A DNA stretch of 64,000 nt from Methylorubrum populi (GCF_002355515.1 NZ_AP014809.1:124001-188000), one strand, 5' to 3'; positions 1 through 8,816 are shown, counted from the first letter of the stretch. Notes: generated from the letters alone by a model not told the origin. Translations and numbers: made by a program.

Positions 1-862
1 CGCCCTCGGGGTAACGGGCGGCGATGCCCTCCCACGGATCGGCGAGCAGCTGCTTGATGCCGAGCGAGATGCGGTGCGTCTCGTGGTTGATCTTGATGAT
101 CTTGACCTTCACCGTCTGGCCGATGGTCACGACCTCGGACGGGTGGTTCACGCGGCGCCACGCCATGTCGGTGACGTGCAAGAGGCCGTCGATGCCGCCG
201 AGATCGACGAAGGCGCCGTACTCGGTGATGTTCTTGACGACGCCGTCGATGACCTGACCTTCCTCAAGGTTGGCCACCAGCTCCGAGCGCTGCTCGGCGC
301 GGCTCTCCTCGAGCACGGTGCGGCGCGACACGACGATGTTGCCGCGGCGGCGATCCATCTTGAGGATCTGGAACGGCTGGGGCGTGCCGAGCAGCGGGGT
401 CACGTCGCGCACCGGGCGGATGTCGACCTGCGAGCGCGGCAGGAACGCCACGGCGCCGTCGAGATCGACGGTGTAGCCACCCTTGACCTGGTTGAAGATC
501 GTGCCGGTGACGCGCTCGTTGGCCTCGAAGGCCTTCTCGAGCTTGACCCAGCTCTCCTCGCGGCGTGCCTTGTCGCGCGAGATGACGGCCTCGCCCAGCG
601 CGTTCTCGATGCGGTCGACGTAAACCTCGACCTCATCGCCGACCTTGAGCTCGCCCTCGCGGCCCGGGCCGGTGAATTCCTTGAGGGGGACGCGCCCCTC
701 GGTCTTGGCACCGATATCGATGACGGCGACATCCTTCTCGATGCCGACGACGGTGCCCTTGACGACCGAACCCTCGGTGATCTCGTGCTGGAGGAAAGAT
801 TCCTCGAGCAGGGCCGCGAAATCCTCGCGGGCCGCGGAGCTTGCGTTCAGACCAGCAGACAT
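1..862 (-). CDS. rpsA: 30S ribosomal protein S1, 3' end outside window
   Basis: Ribosomal protein S1, the mRNA-binding protein of the small subunit. The reverse strand reads from ATG at 862 (MSAGLNASSAAREDFAALLE) with the purine-rich AGGAGAAAGA just upstream, and stays open to the window edge. About 287 residues are visible. They contain successive S1/OB-fold repeats: GSVVKGTVVGIEKDVAVIDI at roughly residues 30-50, a second repeat with the VTPLLGTPQPFQIL region, and a third with EGQVIDGVVKNITEYGAFVD and the NHPSEVV segment. The N-terminal ESFLQHEITEGSVVKG is typical of alphaproteobacterial S1. The gene lies downstream of rlmB on the same strand, 355 bases apart, so it probably has its own promoter. 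Only the C-terminal half is missing because of the window boundary. Confidence 0.96.
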   Translation of the reverse strand, partial: MSAGLNASSAAREDFAALLEESFLQHEITEGSVVKGTVVGIEKDVAVIDIGAKTEGRVPLKEFTGPGREGELKVGDEVEVYVDRIENALGEAVISRDKARREESWVKLEKAFEANERVTGTIFNQVKGGYTVDLDGAVAFLPRSQVDIRPVRDVTPLLGTPQPFQILKMDRRRGNIVVSRRTVLEESRAEQRSELVANLEEGQVIDGVVKNITEYGAFVDLGGIDGLLHVTDMAWRRVNHPSEVVTIGQTVKVKIIKINHETHRISLGIKQLLADPWEGIAARYPEG

Positions 863-876
863 TCTTTCTCCTGAAT

Positions 877-895
877 GGCCTCATTTCGTGAGGCC
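877..895 (-). promoter_or_regulatory. hairpin in the rpsA leader
   Basis: A perfect 7-bp inverted repeat (GGCCTCA / TGAGGCC, 5-base loop) lies 15 bases upstream of the rpsA start codon, just before its ribosome-binding site. S1 represses its own translation in E. coli through a structured leader, so a control role is plausible. That role is inference. Confidence 0.4.
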
Positions 896-1217
896 GCGCC
901 GGCGGCTCGTGTTGCGAAGTGCCCCCGTCACCGCCGCCCGCCGGATGGACGATCCGGCCGGGCTCGCCTCCTCTCGGAGGGCCGACGCATGCTCAAAGCG
1001 ATGGTCGAGGGCCGATTGCCCCGGCGATGCGCCCGCCGGGCACAACGCCCGGATCCTGACGGTATCGATGAGGAAATCGGTGCGAGCGATATCGGAATCG
1101 CGTCTCCGACGCAATGTCTTGAAACGTCTCAAGATGGTTGCGCCGGAACATGACCGCCTGAGCGGCGCGCGCTCGGACGGGTCCGGTACGCCGCAGCCCA
1201 TCGGAGATAGCGCGATC
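896..1217. other. rpsA-rlmB intergenic region
   Basis: About 320 bases between the rpsA leader hairpin and the rlmB stop. No convincing gene is visible; the open frames here lack recognisable domains. It should contain the rpsA promoter. Confidence 0.6.
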
Positions 1218-2027
1218 TCAGCCCTGGCTGCCGGCCGGCCGGGTCAGAGCGTAGAGCGTGATTGCCGCCGCGTTCGAGACGTTGAGGCTGCGGATGGCTC
1301 CGGTCGCGTCGATGCGCACGAGCAGGTCGCAGCATTCGGTGGTGCGCTGGCGCAGGCCCTTGCCCTCGGCGCCGAGCACGAGCACCGCCGGCCGGCGCGG
1401 ACCGACCGCATCGAGCGGCGTACCGGCGTCCGAATCGAGCCCGATCCGGGTGAATCCGCGCTCGCCGAGGGTGATCAGCGCCTCGGCGAGGTTGCGCACG
1501 ATCACCAGCGGCACGTGCTCCAGCCCGCCGGAGGCGGATTTCGCCAGCACGCCGGTGGCGTTGGGCGAGTGGCGCGCGGTGGTGACAATGGCGGTGACAC
1601 CGAAAGCGGCCGCGGTCCGCACGATGGCGCCGACATTGTGCGGATCGGTGATCTGGTCGAGGGCGAGCAGCAGCGCGTCGTCCGGCATGGCATCGAGGGC
1701 CGGCGCGGCGAGCGGCTCGGCTTCCGCGTAGAGGCCCTGGTGCACGGCGTCGGGGCCGAGCAGCTTGTCGATGGCGCTCGGCCGGACGAGTTCCGGCTCG
1801 ATCGGCAGCTCGACCCCGGCCTCCTTGAGGCGGGCCAGCGCGTTCTCTGTGGCCAGCAGCCGATGGAAGTGGCGGCCCGCATTGGCCAGCGCCTGCGACA
1901 CGGGATGCCATCCGTAGAGCACGACATGGTCCCTGCCCTCGCGGGCGGCCGGTCCCGGCGGCTGCTGCGGTCGCGGGCGGGGCCGGAAGCCGTAGGGCTT
2001 GGCCGGGCGGTCGCGCGGCGGGGTCAT
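1218..2027 (-). CDS. rlmB: 23S rRNA (guanosine-2'-O-)-methyltransferase, SpoU family (RlmB-type)
   Basis: SpoU/TrmH-class methyltransferase that 2'-O-methylates a guanosine in the 23S rRNA peptidyl-transferase region using S-adenosylmethionine. The 269-residue protein has a basic Pro/Arg-rich N-terminal extension (1-30), a substrate-binding domain (about 35-110) and the knotted catalytic domain. All three SPOUT motifs are visible: motif 1 with NVGAIVRTAAAFG at 131-143 (Asn131, Arg137), motif 2 LGAEGKGL at 218-225, and motif 3 SLNVSNAAAI at 247-256. Length and order fit RlmB better than the shorter TrmH or TrmL. It is transcribed toward rpsA and divergently from the tRNA-Glu gene. The exact target base is inferred from the family. 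Confidence 0.9.
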   Translation of the reverse strand: MTPPRDRPAKPYGFRPRPRPQQPPGPAAREGRDHVVLYGWHPVSQALANAGRHFHRLLATENALARLKEAGVELPIEPELVRPSAIDKLLGPDAVHQGLYAEAEPLAAPALDAMPDDALLLALDQITDPHNVGAIVRTAAAFGVTAIVTTARHSPNATGVLAKSASGGLEHVPLVIVRNLAEALITLGERGFTRIGLDSDAGTPLDAVGPRRPAVLVLGAEGKGLRQRTTECCDLLVRIDATGAIRSLNVSNAAAITLYALTRPAGSQG

Positions 2028-2184
2028 GGGCTCGTCTTTCAGAGAGGAAACGGGGCGTCTGTCGGATTTCCGAGAAACCGACGGGATCGTCCCGCGTCAA
2101 GCGTCGGATCGTTGCGTCGGATTCCTGCGGCATGGCCGTTGCCGTCGGCTGCGAACCCGACTATAGACCGGGCGCCGACGGACA

Positions 2185-2259
2185 GCGCCCTTCGTCTATC
2201 GGTTAGGACGTCAGCCTTTCACGCTGAAAAGGCGGGTTCGATTCCCGCAGGGCGCGCCA
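2185..2259 (+). tRNA. tRNA-Glu (anticodon TTC)
   Basis: Complete 75-base tRNA with encoded CCA. The acceptor stem pairs GCGCCCT with AGGGCGC (2185-2191 / 2249-2255), the anticodon stem pairs TCAGC with GCTGA around loop CTTTCAC with TTC at 2218-2220, and the T arm carries the GGTTCGATTCC motif. The 3' end is overlapped by the tail of the antisense serine recombinase, so this tRNA is probably the attachment site of an integrated element. Confidence 0.97.
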
Positions 2260-3897
2260 TTTCCGTACAGAACTGCGAACGCCGGACACGGCTTCGCCGC
2301 CCGAACCCGTCAGGGCATTCTCTAGGCTCTCCTTGTCGCCGACAATGCGGATCACGTCCGCTCCCACCTCGACGCGGTCGACAATCGCCTGAAGCCACGC
2401 TTTCCGGAAAGGGATCTCACCCGAGGTTACATTCTCGCGCAGCAGACGCCCGAAGCGCTCGATCAGTTCGGGCCCGATCTCAGTTGGATTCGGGCTGACC
2501 ATACGGATCCGGCCGAGGGCAGCTTTCGCCAGATCTCGCTCGGCTCGCAAACTCGACAGCCGCTCCTTCAGCAGATCGTCCGGCTCATCGTCGCCGTTCT
2601 CCACCAACCGGTAAAGCCGCCTGAGCTTCTCCTCTGCGGTCGTGAGCTCGCTGCGTAGCGCAGCTACGCGGCCATCGACCTGCGTTGCTCGCTCAGCGCG
2701 CAGCGCCCACAGCGAGGCCAGCGTCGCCCGCAATCGGTCGGGCTGCAGGAGGTCGGCCACGAGACGCTCGGTGACCAGGGTGTCGAGCGTGTCCATCCGG
2801 ATCGTCCGGCCCGAGCAGCCCGTCGGACCCTGCCGTCCTTTCGTCGAGCAACTGTAGTAGCGGTGCACCTGCCCCGATCCCGAGGTGCCAGTGCGCAGCG
2901 TCATCGCACCGCCGCAGGTGCTGCAGGTCGCAAGCCCGGTGAGCAGGATCGGGCCTGTCACGACCCGCGCCGGCGTGACGCGTGGGTTGTGCGCCTTCAG
3001 CGTAGCCTGCACACCCTCGAACTCATCCGAGGCGATGATAGGCGGCACCGCAATGGCGATGTGCTCCGCCTTCGGCTTGGCTTGTCGCGTTTTCGAGCAG
3101 CGCTTGTTGAAGCCCCACTCCCCCACATAGATCCGGTTCGTCAGTATGCCGTGGATCGTAGCCACGCCGAAGCGGGCCCCGGCGCGTGTGCGATAGCCGC
3201 GCTCATTCAGGTGGCAGGTGAGCGCCTTTACGCCGAGCGGGCCAGAGCGGCCGTCGCCGTGCCGGTAGAGCTTGAAAATCAGGCGAACTGTTTCCGCCTC
3301 AACCGGATCGATGATCGGACGCTTCTTGACCCGGCTGCCGCGTCGCTCGATCTCTTCGAGCGTGTAGCCGAGCGGTAGCGTGGCGCCATTGTAAAAGCCC
3401 TGGCGTGCGTTCTCGTTCATCGCGCGCTGGACGTGCTTGCTGTTCTCGAGGCTGTTGTACTCGTCGAACAGCGCGATCATCTGGCGCATCATCTTGGCGG
3501 CAGAATCGTCGCCGAACTCCTGGGTGATCGAGACGAGCCGTACCCCGACTTTCAAGAGGCGGCGGACATACATCTCCAGTCCGAGCGCGTCGCGGAAGAA
3601 GCGTGACAGTGAGTGCACGACGATGACGTCGTAGGGGTGATCGCCGTCCTCGGCCCGGTTGATCATAGCCTGGAATGCGGGGCGGTTGTCGTCGAGGGCG
3701 GAGGCTCCGGGTTCGACATGCTCGGCGATGACAGGCCAGCCATGGGCGGTGCAGTAGGCGCGCACCGACTTGCGCTGGTCGGGGATGGAGAGGTCGTTCT
3801 CGGCTTGCCGGCCCGTTGAGACACGTAGGTACAGGCAGGCACGTAGTTGACCGTCCCGGGCGGGTAGGAGGCGGTTCGAGCGGTTGATCAGTTTCAT
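2203..3897 (-). CDS. large serine recombinase (site-specific integrase)
   Basis: DNA recombinase of the large serine family, which makes a transient Ser-DNA linkage during integration or excision. The 564 residues show, in order, the resolvase catalytic domain (about 19-170; catalytic Ser27 in YLRVSTGRQ, then the SIPDQRK and VVHSLSRFFRD motifs), the recombinase DNA-binding domain (about 195-300), a Cys4 zinc ribbon (CSTCGG ... CSTKG ... GCSG, about 323-365) and a coiled-coil-rich tail. The last 18 codons and the stop lie antisense within tRNA-Glu, giving the tail WRALRESNPPFQRERLTS. So the C terminus is built from host attachment-site DNA. This indicates an integrative element joined at the tRNA 3' end. 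No second copy of the tRNA 3' end was noticed, so the far boundary is unknown. Confidence 0.93.
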   Translation of the reverse strand: MKLINRSNRLLPARDGQLRACLYLRVSTGRQAENDLSIPDQRKSVRAYCTAHGWPVIAEHVEPGASALDDNRPAFQAMINRAEDGDHPYDVIVVHSLSRFFRDALGLEMYVRRLLKVGVRLVSITQEFGDDSAAKMMRQMIALFDEYNSLENSKHVQRAMNENARQGFYNGATLPLGYTLEEIERRGSRVKKRPIIDPVEAETVRLIFKLYRHGDGRSGPLGVKALTCHLNERGYRTRAGARFGVATIHGILTNRIYVGEWGFNKRCSKTRQAKPKAEHIAIAVPPIIASDEFEGVQATLKAHNPRVTPARVVTGPILLTGLATCSTCGGAMTLRTGTSGSGQVHRYYSCSTKGRQGPTGCSGRTIRMDTLDTLVTERLVADLLQPDRLRATLASLWALRAERATQVDGRVAALRSELTTAEEKLRRLYRLVENGDDEPDDLLKERLSSLRAERDLAKAALGRIRMVSPNPTEIGPELIERFGRLLRENVTSGEIPFRKAWLQAIVDRVEVGADVIRIVGDKESLENALTGSGGEAVSGVRSSVRKWRALRESNPPFQRERLTS

Positions 3898-4040
3898 CGG
3901 TCAAGCCTCCGACGCAGCTGGCGGCAAGGTGAGTCGGTCAAGGGAAGAGGCAAAGCGGCGATGGGACGCGATCCACAGACCTCTCGCCGCGCCGTGTTCG
4001 GATGGGGCTTTGACAGGCACCGTCGAGACGAACGGGCGCG

Positions 4041-4379
4041 TCATGGCAGCAGGTCACGAAAAAGCGCGTCGATCTCGGCACCGAGGAAGGTCTCGAGTAC
4101 GTCGAGTTGGGCCCGGGAGACCGGCAGCGGGCGCGGGAGATCGTTCACGACCTGAGGCGGATCAGGCTCGCGTCGGGACGCGCGTCCGCGTTTGCGCTGC
4201 GGAGACAGCGGCGCGGGCACGTCAGTGCCGAAGTGGGCTCCCCGACCTTTGACAGGTGCTCCGGCGGCCGGGGACTTCAGCGATGTCTTGGCGCCGGCTA
4301 CCGCGCCCGATGTCATCCGTGCCGGCTTCGACGCACCTGAGGTGCACGCCGCCGGCGGAGCGGAGGGTCGATACACCAC
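4041..4379 (-). CDS. small hypothetical protein upstream of the recombinase
   Basis: Unrecognised 112-residue open frame, same strand as the serine recombinase and 143 bases upstream of it. The first 80 residues are low-complexity and rich in Ala, Pro, Arg and Lys. The C-terminal 30 (SRAQLDVLETFLGAEIDALF) look like a real amphipathic helical segment. An internal ATG near 4316 would give a shorter product. It may be a small accessory protein of the integrated element. No function can be assigned, and it could be partly spurious. Confidence 0.4.
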   Translation of the reverse strand: MVYRPSAPPAACTSGASKPARMTSGAVAGAKTSLKSPAAGAPVKGRGAHFGTDVPAPLSPQRKRGRASRREPDPPQVVNDLPRPLPVSRAQLDVLETFLGAEIDALFRDLLP

Positions 4380-5133
4380 GAAGCACGTGAGGTCCCACGC
4401 CGACCGGCAGCCTACGCATCCGAGGCTGGCCGCCGGCCAGCGTGGGGCAGTTTCTTCACCTTCCCCGGCGCGACACGACGCGTCCGCTTAGTCGCGAACC
4501 GCCATGTACGGCTAAGATTCCTGGAAACTCGGGTGAACGCAAGCCGTGTTCTCAAGCTTAAAGCCAGTGAGGCGGCGGTGTCCGATCAATCCGGGCGCTG
4601 TCAGACCGCTTGATGGTCGCGTTTAGACAAGCAGCCCTATGGAGAATCCCAGCAGATTGCGGGTGGGTAGCCAGGATTCTCAGCCAAAACCGAAGGGGTA
4701 CGACATCAAAGGGTTAGACCCTCGATCACCCGTCTTGAGCAGCATCGGACCTGGGGAATGGACCATCAGAGTGGACCCTGGTCAACGCTGCGTCCGAAGC
4801 ACTCCACAACCGGCAAGGATGGGCGGCAGGTCCGCACAGCGCCAGGAGCCGACCCTCGGCGCGCCAGACTTGAACCGCCGCTTGCGACCCTGAGAGGACC
4901 TTCGGTACCTCGTCAGTGAAGGGCCGCTGACGGTGCCTAGGCGGCCCTTCACGGGTACGAAGTGAATGAGGCGGGACTCAGATGCAAACGCTTTGCGCGG
5001 ACAGGCCCTTTTGGCGCAAACATGGAACCGGCCTTGGCTTGTGCGTTTCTTAAGTTGACCGAGTGGCTGCAACCGCTTTGGGCCGCAATTCTTACCAGGC
5101 GGGTCCTCGACGCCTCGCGGCTGGGAAACCGCG
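4380..5133. other. 750-base region without a supported gene
   Basis: Between the recombinase-side ORF and the GAF-PAS kinase no open frame carries a recognisable domain. The only clear structure is the 12-bp hairpin at 4916-4952. Base composition is lower in GC than in the flanking genes, as expected for recently inserted DNA. Confidence 0.6.
4916..4952. terminator. perfect 12-bp inverted repeat, terminator-like hairpin
   Basis: GTGAAGGGCCGC at 4916-4927 and its exact complement GCGGCCCTTCAC at 4941-4952 flank a 13-base loop. The stem is very stable and symmetric, and no T-run follows on either strand, so it may be a factor-assisted terminator or a protein-binding or transposon-derived palindrome. 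It lies about 180 bases upstream of the kinase gene at 5134. Confidence 0.5.
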
Positions 5134-6990
5134 ATGCGAGACTATGAGCAGTTGATGAAGCGCCAGCAGGTGCTAGCCGACTTCGGCGAGTTCACTCTGC
5201 ACAACCAAAACCTCGATGCGGTGCTCAACGAAGCCTGCCGCCTCGTTGGCGATGCGCTCGGAACGGGCCGGGCCAAGGTGCTGGAGATCCAGAATCAGGG
5301 GCGGTCCTTGTTCGTGCGAGCCGGCGTAGGTTGGGATCCTGCGGTCGTCGGCCACATGCACTTGCCTATGAGCGAGCGCTCCTCAGAGACGTTCGCCATC
5401 AACGAAGGCAAACCGGTCATCTCGCAGGACATCAGCAAGGAGGAACGCTTCGAGGTCCCCGAGTTCATGAAGCAGGCTGGCGTGAAAGCGCTCGTCAATG
5501 TGCCGATCCGGTTTCCTGGCGGGAAGGCCTACGGCCTGCTCCAAGTCGACGCGACCGAGCCGCGCGACTTCGGCCATCAGGACACGGAGTTCCTGCGCAC
5601 CTACGCCATCATTCTGGGGCCGGTGATCGACCGCTTGCAAAAGCTGAGCACCCTGCGCGCCACCGAGGAACGCTTCCGCCTCGTGGTCGAGAACGCCCGC
5701 GACTACGCGATCTTCACCTCAGATCGTGAGGACCGCGTCACCGACTGGTACCCAGGAGCGGAAACCGTCTTTGGCTGGTCACCTGAGGAGGTTATCGGTC
5801 AGCCGGCAGCCATCATCTTCACACCTGAGGACCGCGAAAAGGGCGAGGATGCCCATGAGACCGAGATGGCCGCGCGAGAGGGCTCGGCTCCGAACGTGCG
5901 CTGGCACGTCCGCAAGGACGGCTCACGCGTGTTCATCGAGGGCACCACCACGTCATTGCGGGCCGCCGACGGTTCGCTGCGCGGCTTCCTCAAGATCGGT
6001 CAGGACGTCACGAAGCGTCGTTACGCTGACCAGGCGCTGCGCGAGAGCGAGGAGCTACGCCGCATTGCCCTTGAGAGCGGCGAAATGGGGGCCTGGAGGT
6101 GGAACACCCGCGATTGGTCGGTCAGGGCGGATGATGTCGTCCAGAAGCTATGGGGTATCTCGACCTCTGAACAGCCTCACTCAGTCTCAGTCTATGCCGA
6201 TTTGATGACCCCCGAAGGTGTGGCTTGGCTCGAAGCCGCAATGGCCAAGGGGCTTGGTCCTGGTGAGGAGTTCCACGGTCGGCTGAAGGTGGCCAGAGGC
6301 CCGGCTGCCGGTCGTTGGATTCAGCTACGCGGCCGCGCCGAGCGCGAGAGACCCTGGATCATCAACGGCGTCAGCTTCGACATCACCGAGGAGAAGACAG
6401 CGGCCACGCGCCAGGAAGTGCTGGTCAATGAGCTGCAGCATCGGGCGCGTAACCTGCTGGGCGTGATCACGGCCGTAGCGGATCGGACGGTGAAGCGGGG
6501 CGGTTCGGTTGAGGCGTTTGAAGAACGGCTCAAGGCGCTCAGCCGAGCGCAGGGCCTGCTCAGCAAAGGCGGCAGCGACACCGTCGAGGTCGGAGCGCTG
6601 CTGCGGGCCGAACTAGCCGCATACGAGGACGAGGCGGGAGGCCGTGTGACCGTTGTGGGGCCGGAGGTTCTGCTCAGGGCGCCACAGGTGCAGAACTTCG
6701 CGCTGGCGGTGCATGAACTGACCACGAACGCCGTGAAGTACGGGGCACTGAAGGTCGAGACCGGCCGGCTCGCCGCGTCTTGGGAGATCGTTCTGGACAA
6801 GCGCGGCCGCTACCGGCTGGCACTGAGCTGGATCGAGAGCGGGGTCGCCATCGAGCCAGAGAATGTCACGCGCCGTGGCTTCGGCACCGAGTTAATCCAG
6901 GAAGCGCTTGCATATGCCTTGGAGGCGGAGGTCGATTACGTCATGGGCGCCGACGGCGTGCGCTGCCGGATCGAGATGCCCCTCTCCTAA
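5134..6990 (+). CDS. GAF-PAS-PAS sensor histidine kinase, HWE family
   Basis: Soluble sensory kinase. The 618 residues contain a GAF domain (about 15-165), a PAS domain with PAC motif (about 178-295, ending GFLKIGQDVTKRR), a second more divergent PAS (about 300-420) and an HWE-type kinase core. The phospho-acceptor box is NELQHRARNLLGV near residue 430, the N box is HELTTNAVKYGAL, and the G box is RRGFGTELIQEA, all hallmark HWE features. There are no membrane segments, so the ligand is cytoplasmic and unidentified. A single-domain response regulator follows after 38 bases on the same strand, making a probable two-component pair. HWE kinases are abundant in Hyphomicrobiales and often feed stress or light responses. 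Confidence 0.92.
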   Translation: MRDYEQLMKRQQVLADFGEFTLHNQNLDAVLNEACRLVGDALGTGRAKVLEIQNQGRSLFVRAGVGWDPAVVGHMHLPMSERSSETFAINEGKPVISQDISKEERFEVPEFMKQAGVKALVNVPIRFPGGKAYGLLQVDATEPRDFGHQDTEFLRTYAIILGPVIDRLQKLSTLRATEERFRLVVENARDYAIFTSDREDRVTDWYPGAETVFGWSPEEVIGQPAAIIFTPEDREKGEDAHETEMAAREGSAPNVRWHVRKDGSRVFIEGTTTSLRAADGSLRGFLKIGQDVTKRRYADQALRESEELRRIALESGEMGAWRWNTRDWSVRADDVVQKLWGISTSEQPHSVSVYADLMTPEGVAWLEAAMAKGLGPGEEFHGRLKVARGPAAGRWIQLRGRAERERPWIINGVSFDITEEKTAATRQEVLVNELQHRARNLLGVITAVADRTVKRGGSVEAFEERLKALSRAQGLLSKGGSDTVEVGALLRAELAAYEDEAGGRVTVVGPEVLLRAPQVQNFALAVHELTTNAVKYGALKVETGRLAASWEIVLDKRGRYRLALSWIESGVAIEPENVTRRGFGTELIQEALAYALEAEVDYVMGADGVRCRIEMPLS

Positions 6991-7028
6991 CCTGCGTAAT
7001 CGCGAACCTGTATGAAGCGATTACCCTG

Positions 7029-7451
7029 ATGGGCTCCGCTGTGTCACAAAGTGCGCCCATGTCGAAAACCGCGCAGCCACTCAACGGACGACGCATCCTC
7101 GTTGTCGAGGACGAGTACATCATCGCCATCCAGATGAAGCGCTGGCTGCAGGACGCCGGAGCCGAAGTGATCGGGCCGGTGCCGAGCGTCGAGCGGGCGC
7201 TGGATCTCATTGAGGATGGCGGCATCGATGCGGCTGTGCTCGACCTCAACCTCGGCGGGAGAAGAACGGCGCTCCCGATTGCTGACCGTCTCGGCATGCT
7301 CGGCGTGCCGCATCTGTTCGCGACCGGGGACGTTCGAATGCCGCATGCCGCCGGCTACGATGACCGACCGCGTCTGGAAAAGCCGTTCGTGGAGACAGAG
7401 CTGGTGCGAGCGATCTTGAAGCTCAGCGCCTCTCCTCAGCCTGTTCCGTGA
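7029..7451 (+). CDS. single-domain response regulator
   Basis: Receiver-only regulator of about 140 residues. It has the acidic pocket LVVEDEY, the phospho-acceptor Asp in AVLDLNLGG, a Thr after the fourth strand (LFATGD) and the conserved Lys in LEKPF. The LDLNLGG and LFATG signature is the type commonly partnered with HWE kinases, and the gene directly follows one. No output domain is present, so it probably acts as a phospho-relay or sink. The open frame extends upstream into the kinase gene, but the ATG at 7029 (or 7059) lies after the kinase stop and precedes the receiver domain. Confidence 0.88.
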   Translation: MGSAVSQSAPMSKTAQPLNGRRILVVEDEYIIAIQMKRWLQDAGAEVIGPVPSVERALDLIEDGGIDAAVLDLNLGGRRTALPIADRLGMLGVPHLFATGDVRMPHAAGYDDRPRLEKPFVETELVRAILKLSASPQPVP

Positions 7452-7608
7452 CATTCAAGCGGCGAAGGTCCGCTTCTGCGGCCGATGTGGTCCATTGAAA
7501 CCGCCTGCCCGAATGCCGGTTACCCACCCCATCCGGTCCTTCAGCGTCAGTGCCTCGGATGTCCGCAACGGGAGCGGAAGCACCCACTCAATCAGCATGC
7601 CGGGGACG

Positions 7609-8721
7609 TCAGGACCCCGGAGAGCCCCTCCAAGCCTCGACCGCCTGCCCCCCGAAGATGGTCGGCATCGGCAGGTCGAAGATGAAGTAGGGGTTGAGGC
7701 TTGGTGGTCGCCCCACCGCGTCTAGGCGGCCCTGCTGCTCGGGGGACAGCGTGACGTCGAGCGCGGCGATGTTCTGAACGAGCTGCTCCGGGCGGCTCGC
7801 GCCCACGAGCACCGAAGAGACCCCCGGCCGACGCGCGACCCAGGCGAGCGCCACCTGTGCCATCGGGCGGCCGGTCTCTTCCGCCACGGCCCGCAGCACG
7901 TCCACCACCGCGAAGTTGGCCTCCGTGAACAGCATGCCGCCGAACGGGTTGTCGCCGTTCAGCCGCCCGTCGCTGCCGCCGGCAGCCGTGTCGCCCGCGC
8001 GGTCCGGGAGCGACCCCGCCGGGCCGGCCTCAGTGAGCTTGTCGCGCCCGTACTTGCCCGTCAGCAGGCCCGCCGCCAGGGGGCTCCACGGAACCAATCC
8101 CATGCCGAGCGCCCGGCCGGCGGGCAGAACGTCGAGTTCCACCCCGCGGTCGACCAGCGAGTAAGCGTATTGTAGGCCGACCGGCTCCGGCAGGCCGTGG
8201 GCGCGCGCCAGGGTGGCGATCTGCGCCGCGTACCACGCCGGCGCGTTCGAGAAGCCGTAGTAAAGGATGTCCCCGCGCGTGACGGCATCGGTCAGGGCGC
8301 GCAGCACCTCCTCGGGTGGCGTGGTCCGGTCCCAGACATGCGTCCAGTAGAGGTCGATCCAGCCGGTCTTGAGGCGGCGCAGCGAGCCTTCCAGGCCTGC
8401 GCGGATGTTGCGGGCGCTGTTGCCGCCGGCGAGTGGCGTGCCCTGCTCGCGCGAGAAGCCGGACTTCGTCGCGATGACGAGGCGGTGGCGCAGCCCGCGC
8501 TCCGCGATCAGGTCGCTGAGCATCGTCTCGCTCATGCCACCCGAATAGACGTCCGCCGTGTCGATGAAGTTGCCGCCCGCCTCGACGTAGCGGTCGAGGA
8601 TCGCGCCCGCGGCCGCAGCGTCGCAGCCCCAGCGGCCCGCGCCGAAGGTCATGGTGCCGAGGGCAAGCGGACTCACCGCCAAGCCCGAGCGTCCCAGCGT
8701 CCGATACTGCGTCAGGTCCAT
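7609..8721 (-). CDS. aldo/keto reductase
   Basis: NADPH-dependent oxidoreductase of the aldo/keto reductase superfamily (YajO/Tas-like clan), acting on aldehydes or ketones; the substrate is unknown. The product of about 370 residues shows the (beta/alpha)8 signatures LGTMTFG, the catalytic DTADVY (Asp and Tyr), IATKSG (Lys), YWTHVWD (His position) and the cofactor-binding VLVGASRPEQL segment near the C terminus. The start at 8721 is preferred because GAGGAG lies just upstream; the longer open frame to 8793 is not needed. It is divergent from a LysR regulator gene 95 bases away, the classic arrangement of regulator and target. Confidence 0.92.
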   Translation of the reverse strand: MDLTQYRTLGRSGLAVSPLALGTMTFGAGRWGCDAAAAGAILDRYVEAGGNFIDTADVYSGGMSETMLSDLIAERGLRHRLVIATKSGFSREQGTPLAGGNSARNIRAGLEGSLRRLKTGWIDLYWTHVWDRTTPPEEVLRALTDAVTRGDILYYGFSNAPAWYAAQIATLARAHGLPEPVGLQYAYSLVDRGVELDVLPAGRALGMGLVPWSPLAAGLLTGKYGRDKLTEAGPAGSLPDRAGDTAAGGSDGRLNGDNPFGGMLFTEANFAVVDVLRAVAEETGRPMAQVALAWVARRPGVSSVLVGASRPEQLVQNIAALDVTLSPEQQGRLDAVGRPPSLNPYFIFDLPMPTIFGGQAVEAWRGSPGS

Positions 8722-8816
8722 CGTCGCTCCTCTCTGTTGAAGGGCGAGAGGTAATCCGCGACCGACGACGTGATTAGCGGCTATGGTCGGCAAGGGCTTA
8801 TGAGCACGGCTCAGGA

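Noticed and set aside
645..2498. A 617-codon open frame on the forward strand
   Set aside because: It is antisense to rpsA and rlmB and runs through the tRNA gene. No domain; a high-GC shadow frame.
4639..4893. 84-codon frame upstream of the GAF-PAS kinase
   Set aside because: No domain, no ribosome site, unrelated composition.
8752..8776. TAATC-N15-GATTA as LysR operator
   Set aside because: Only 5-bp arms at wide spacing; not better than chance in a promoter. Mentioned in the LysR entry but not called as a site.
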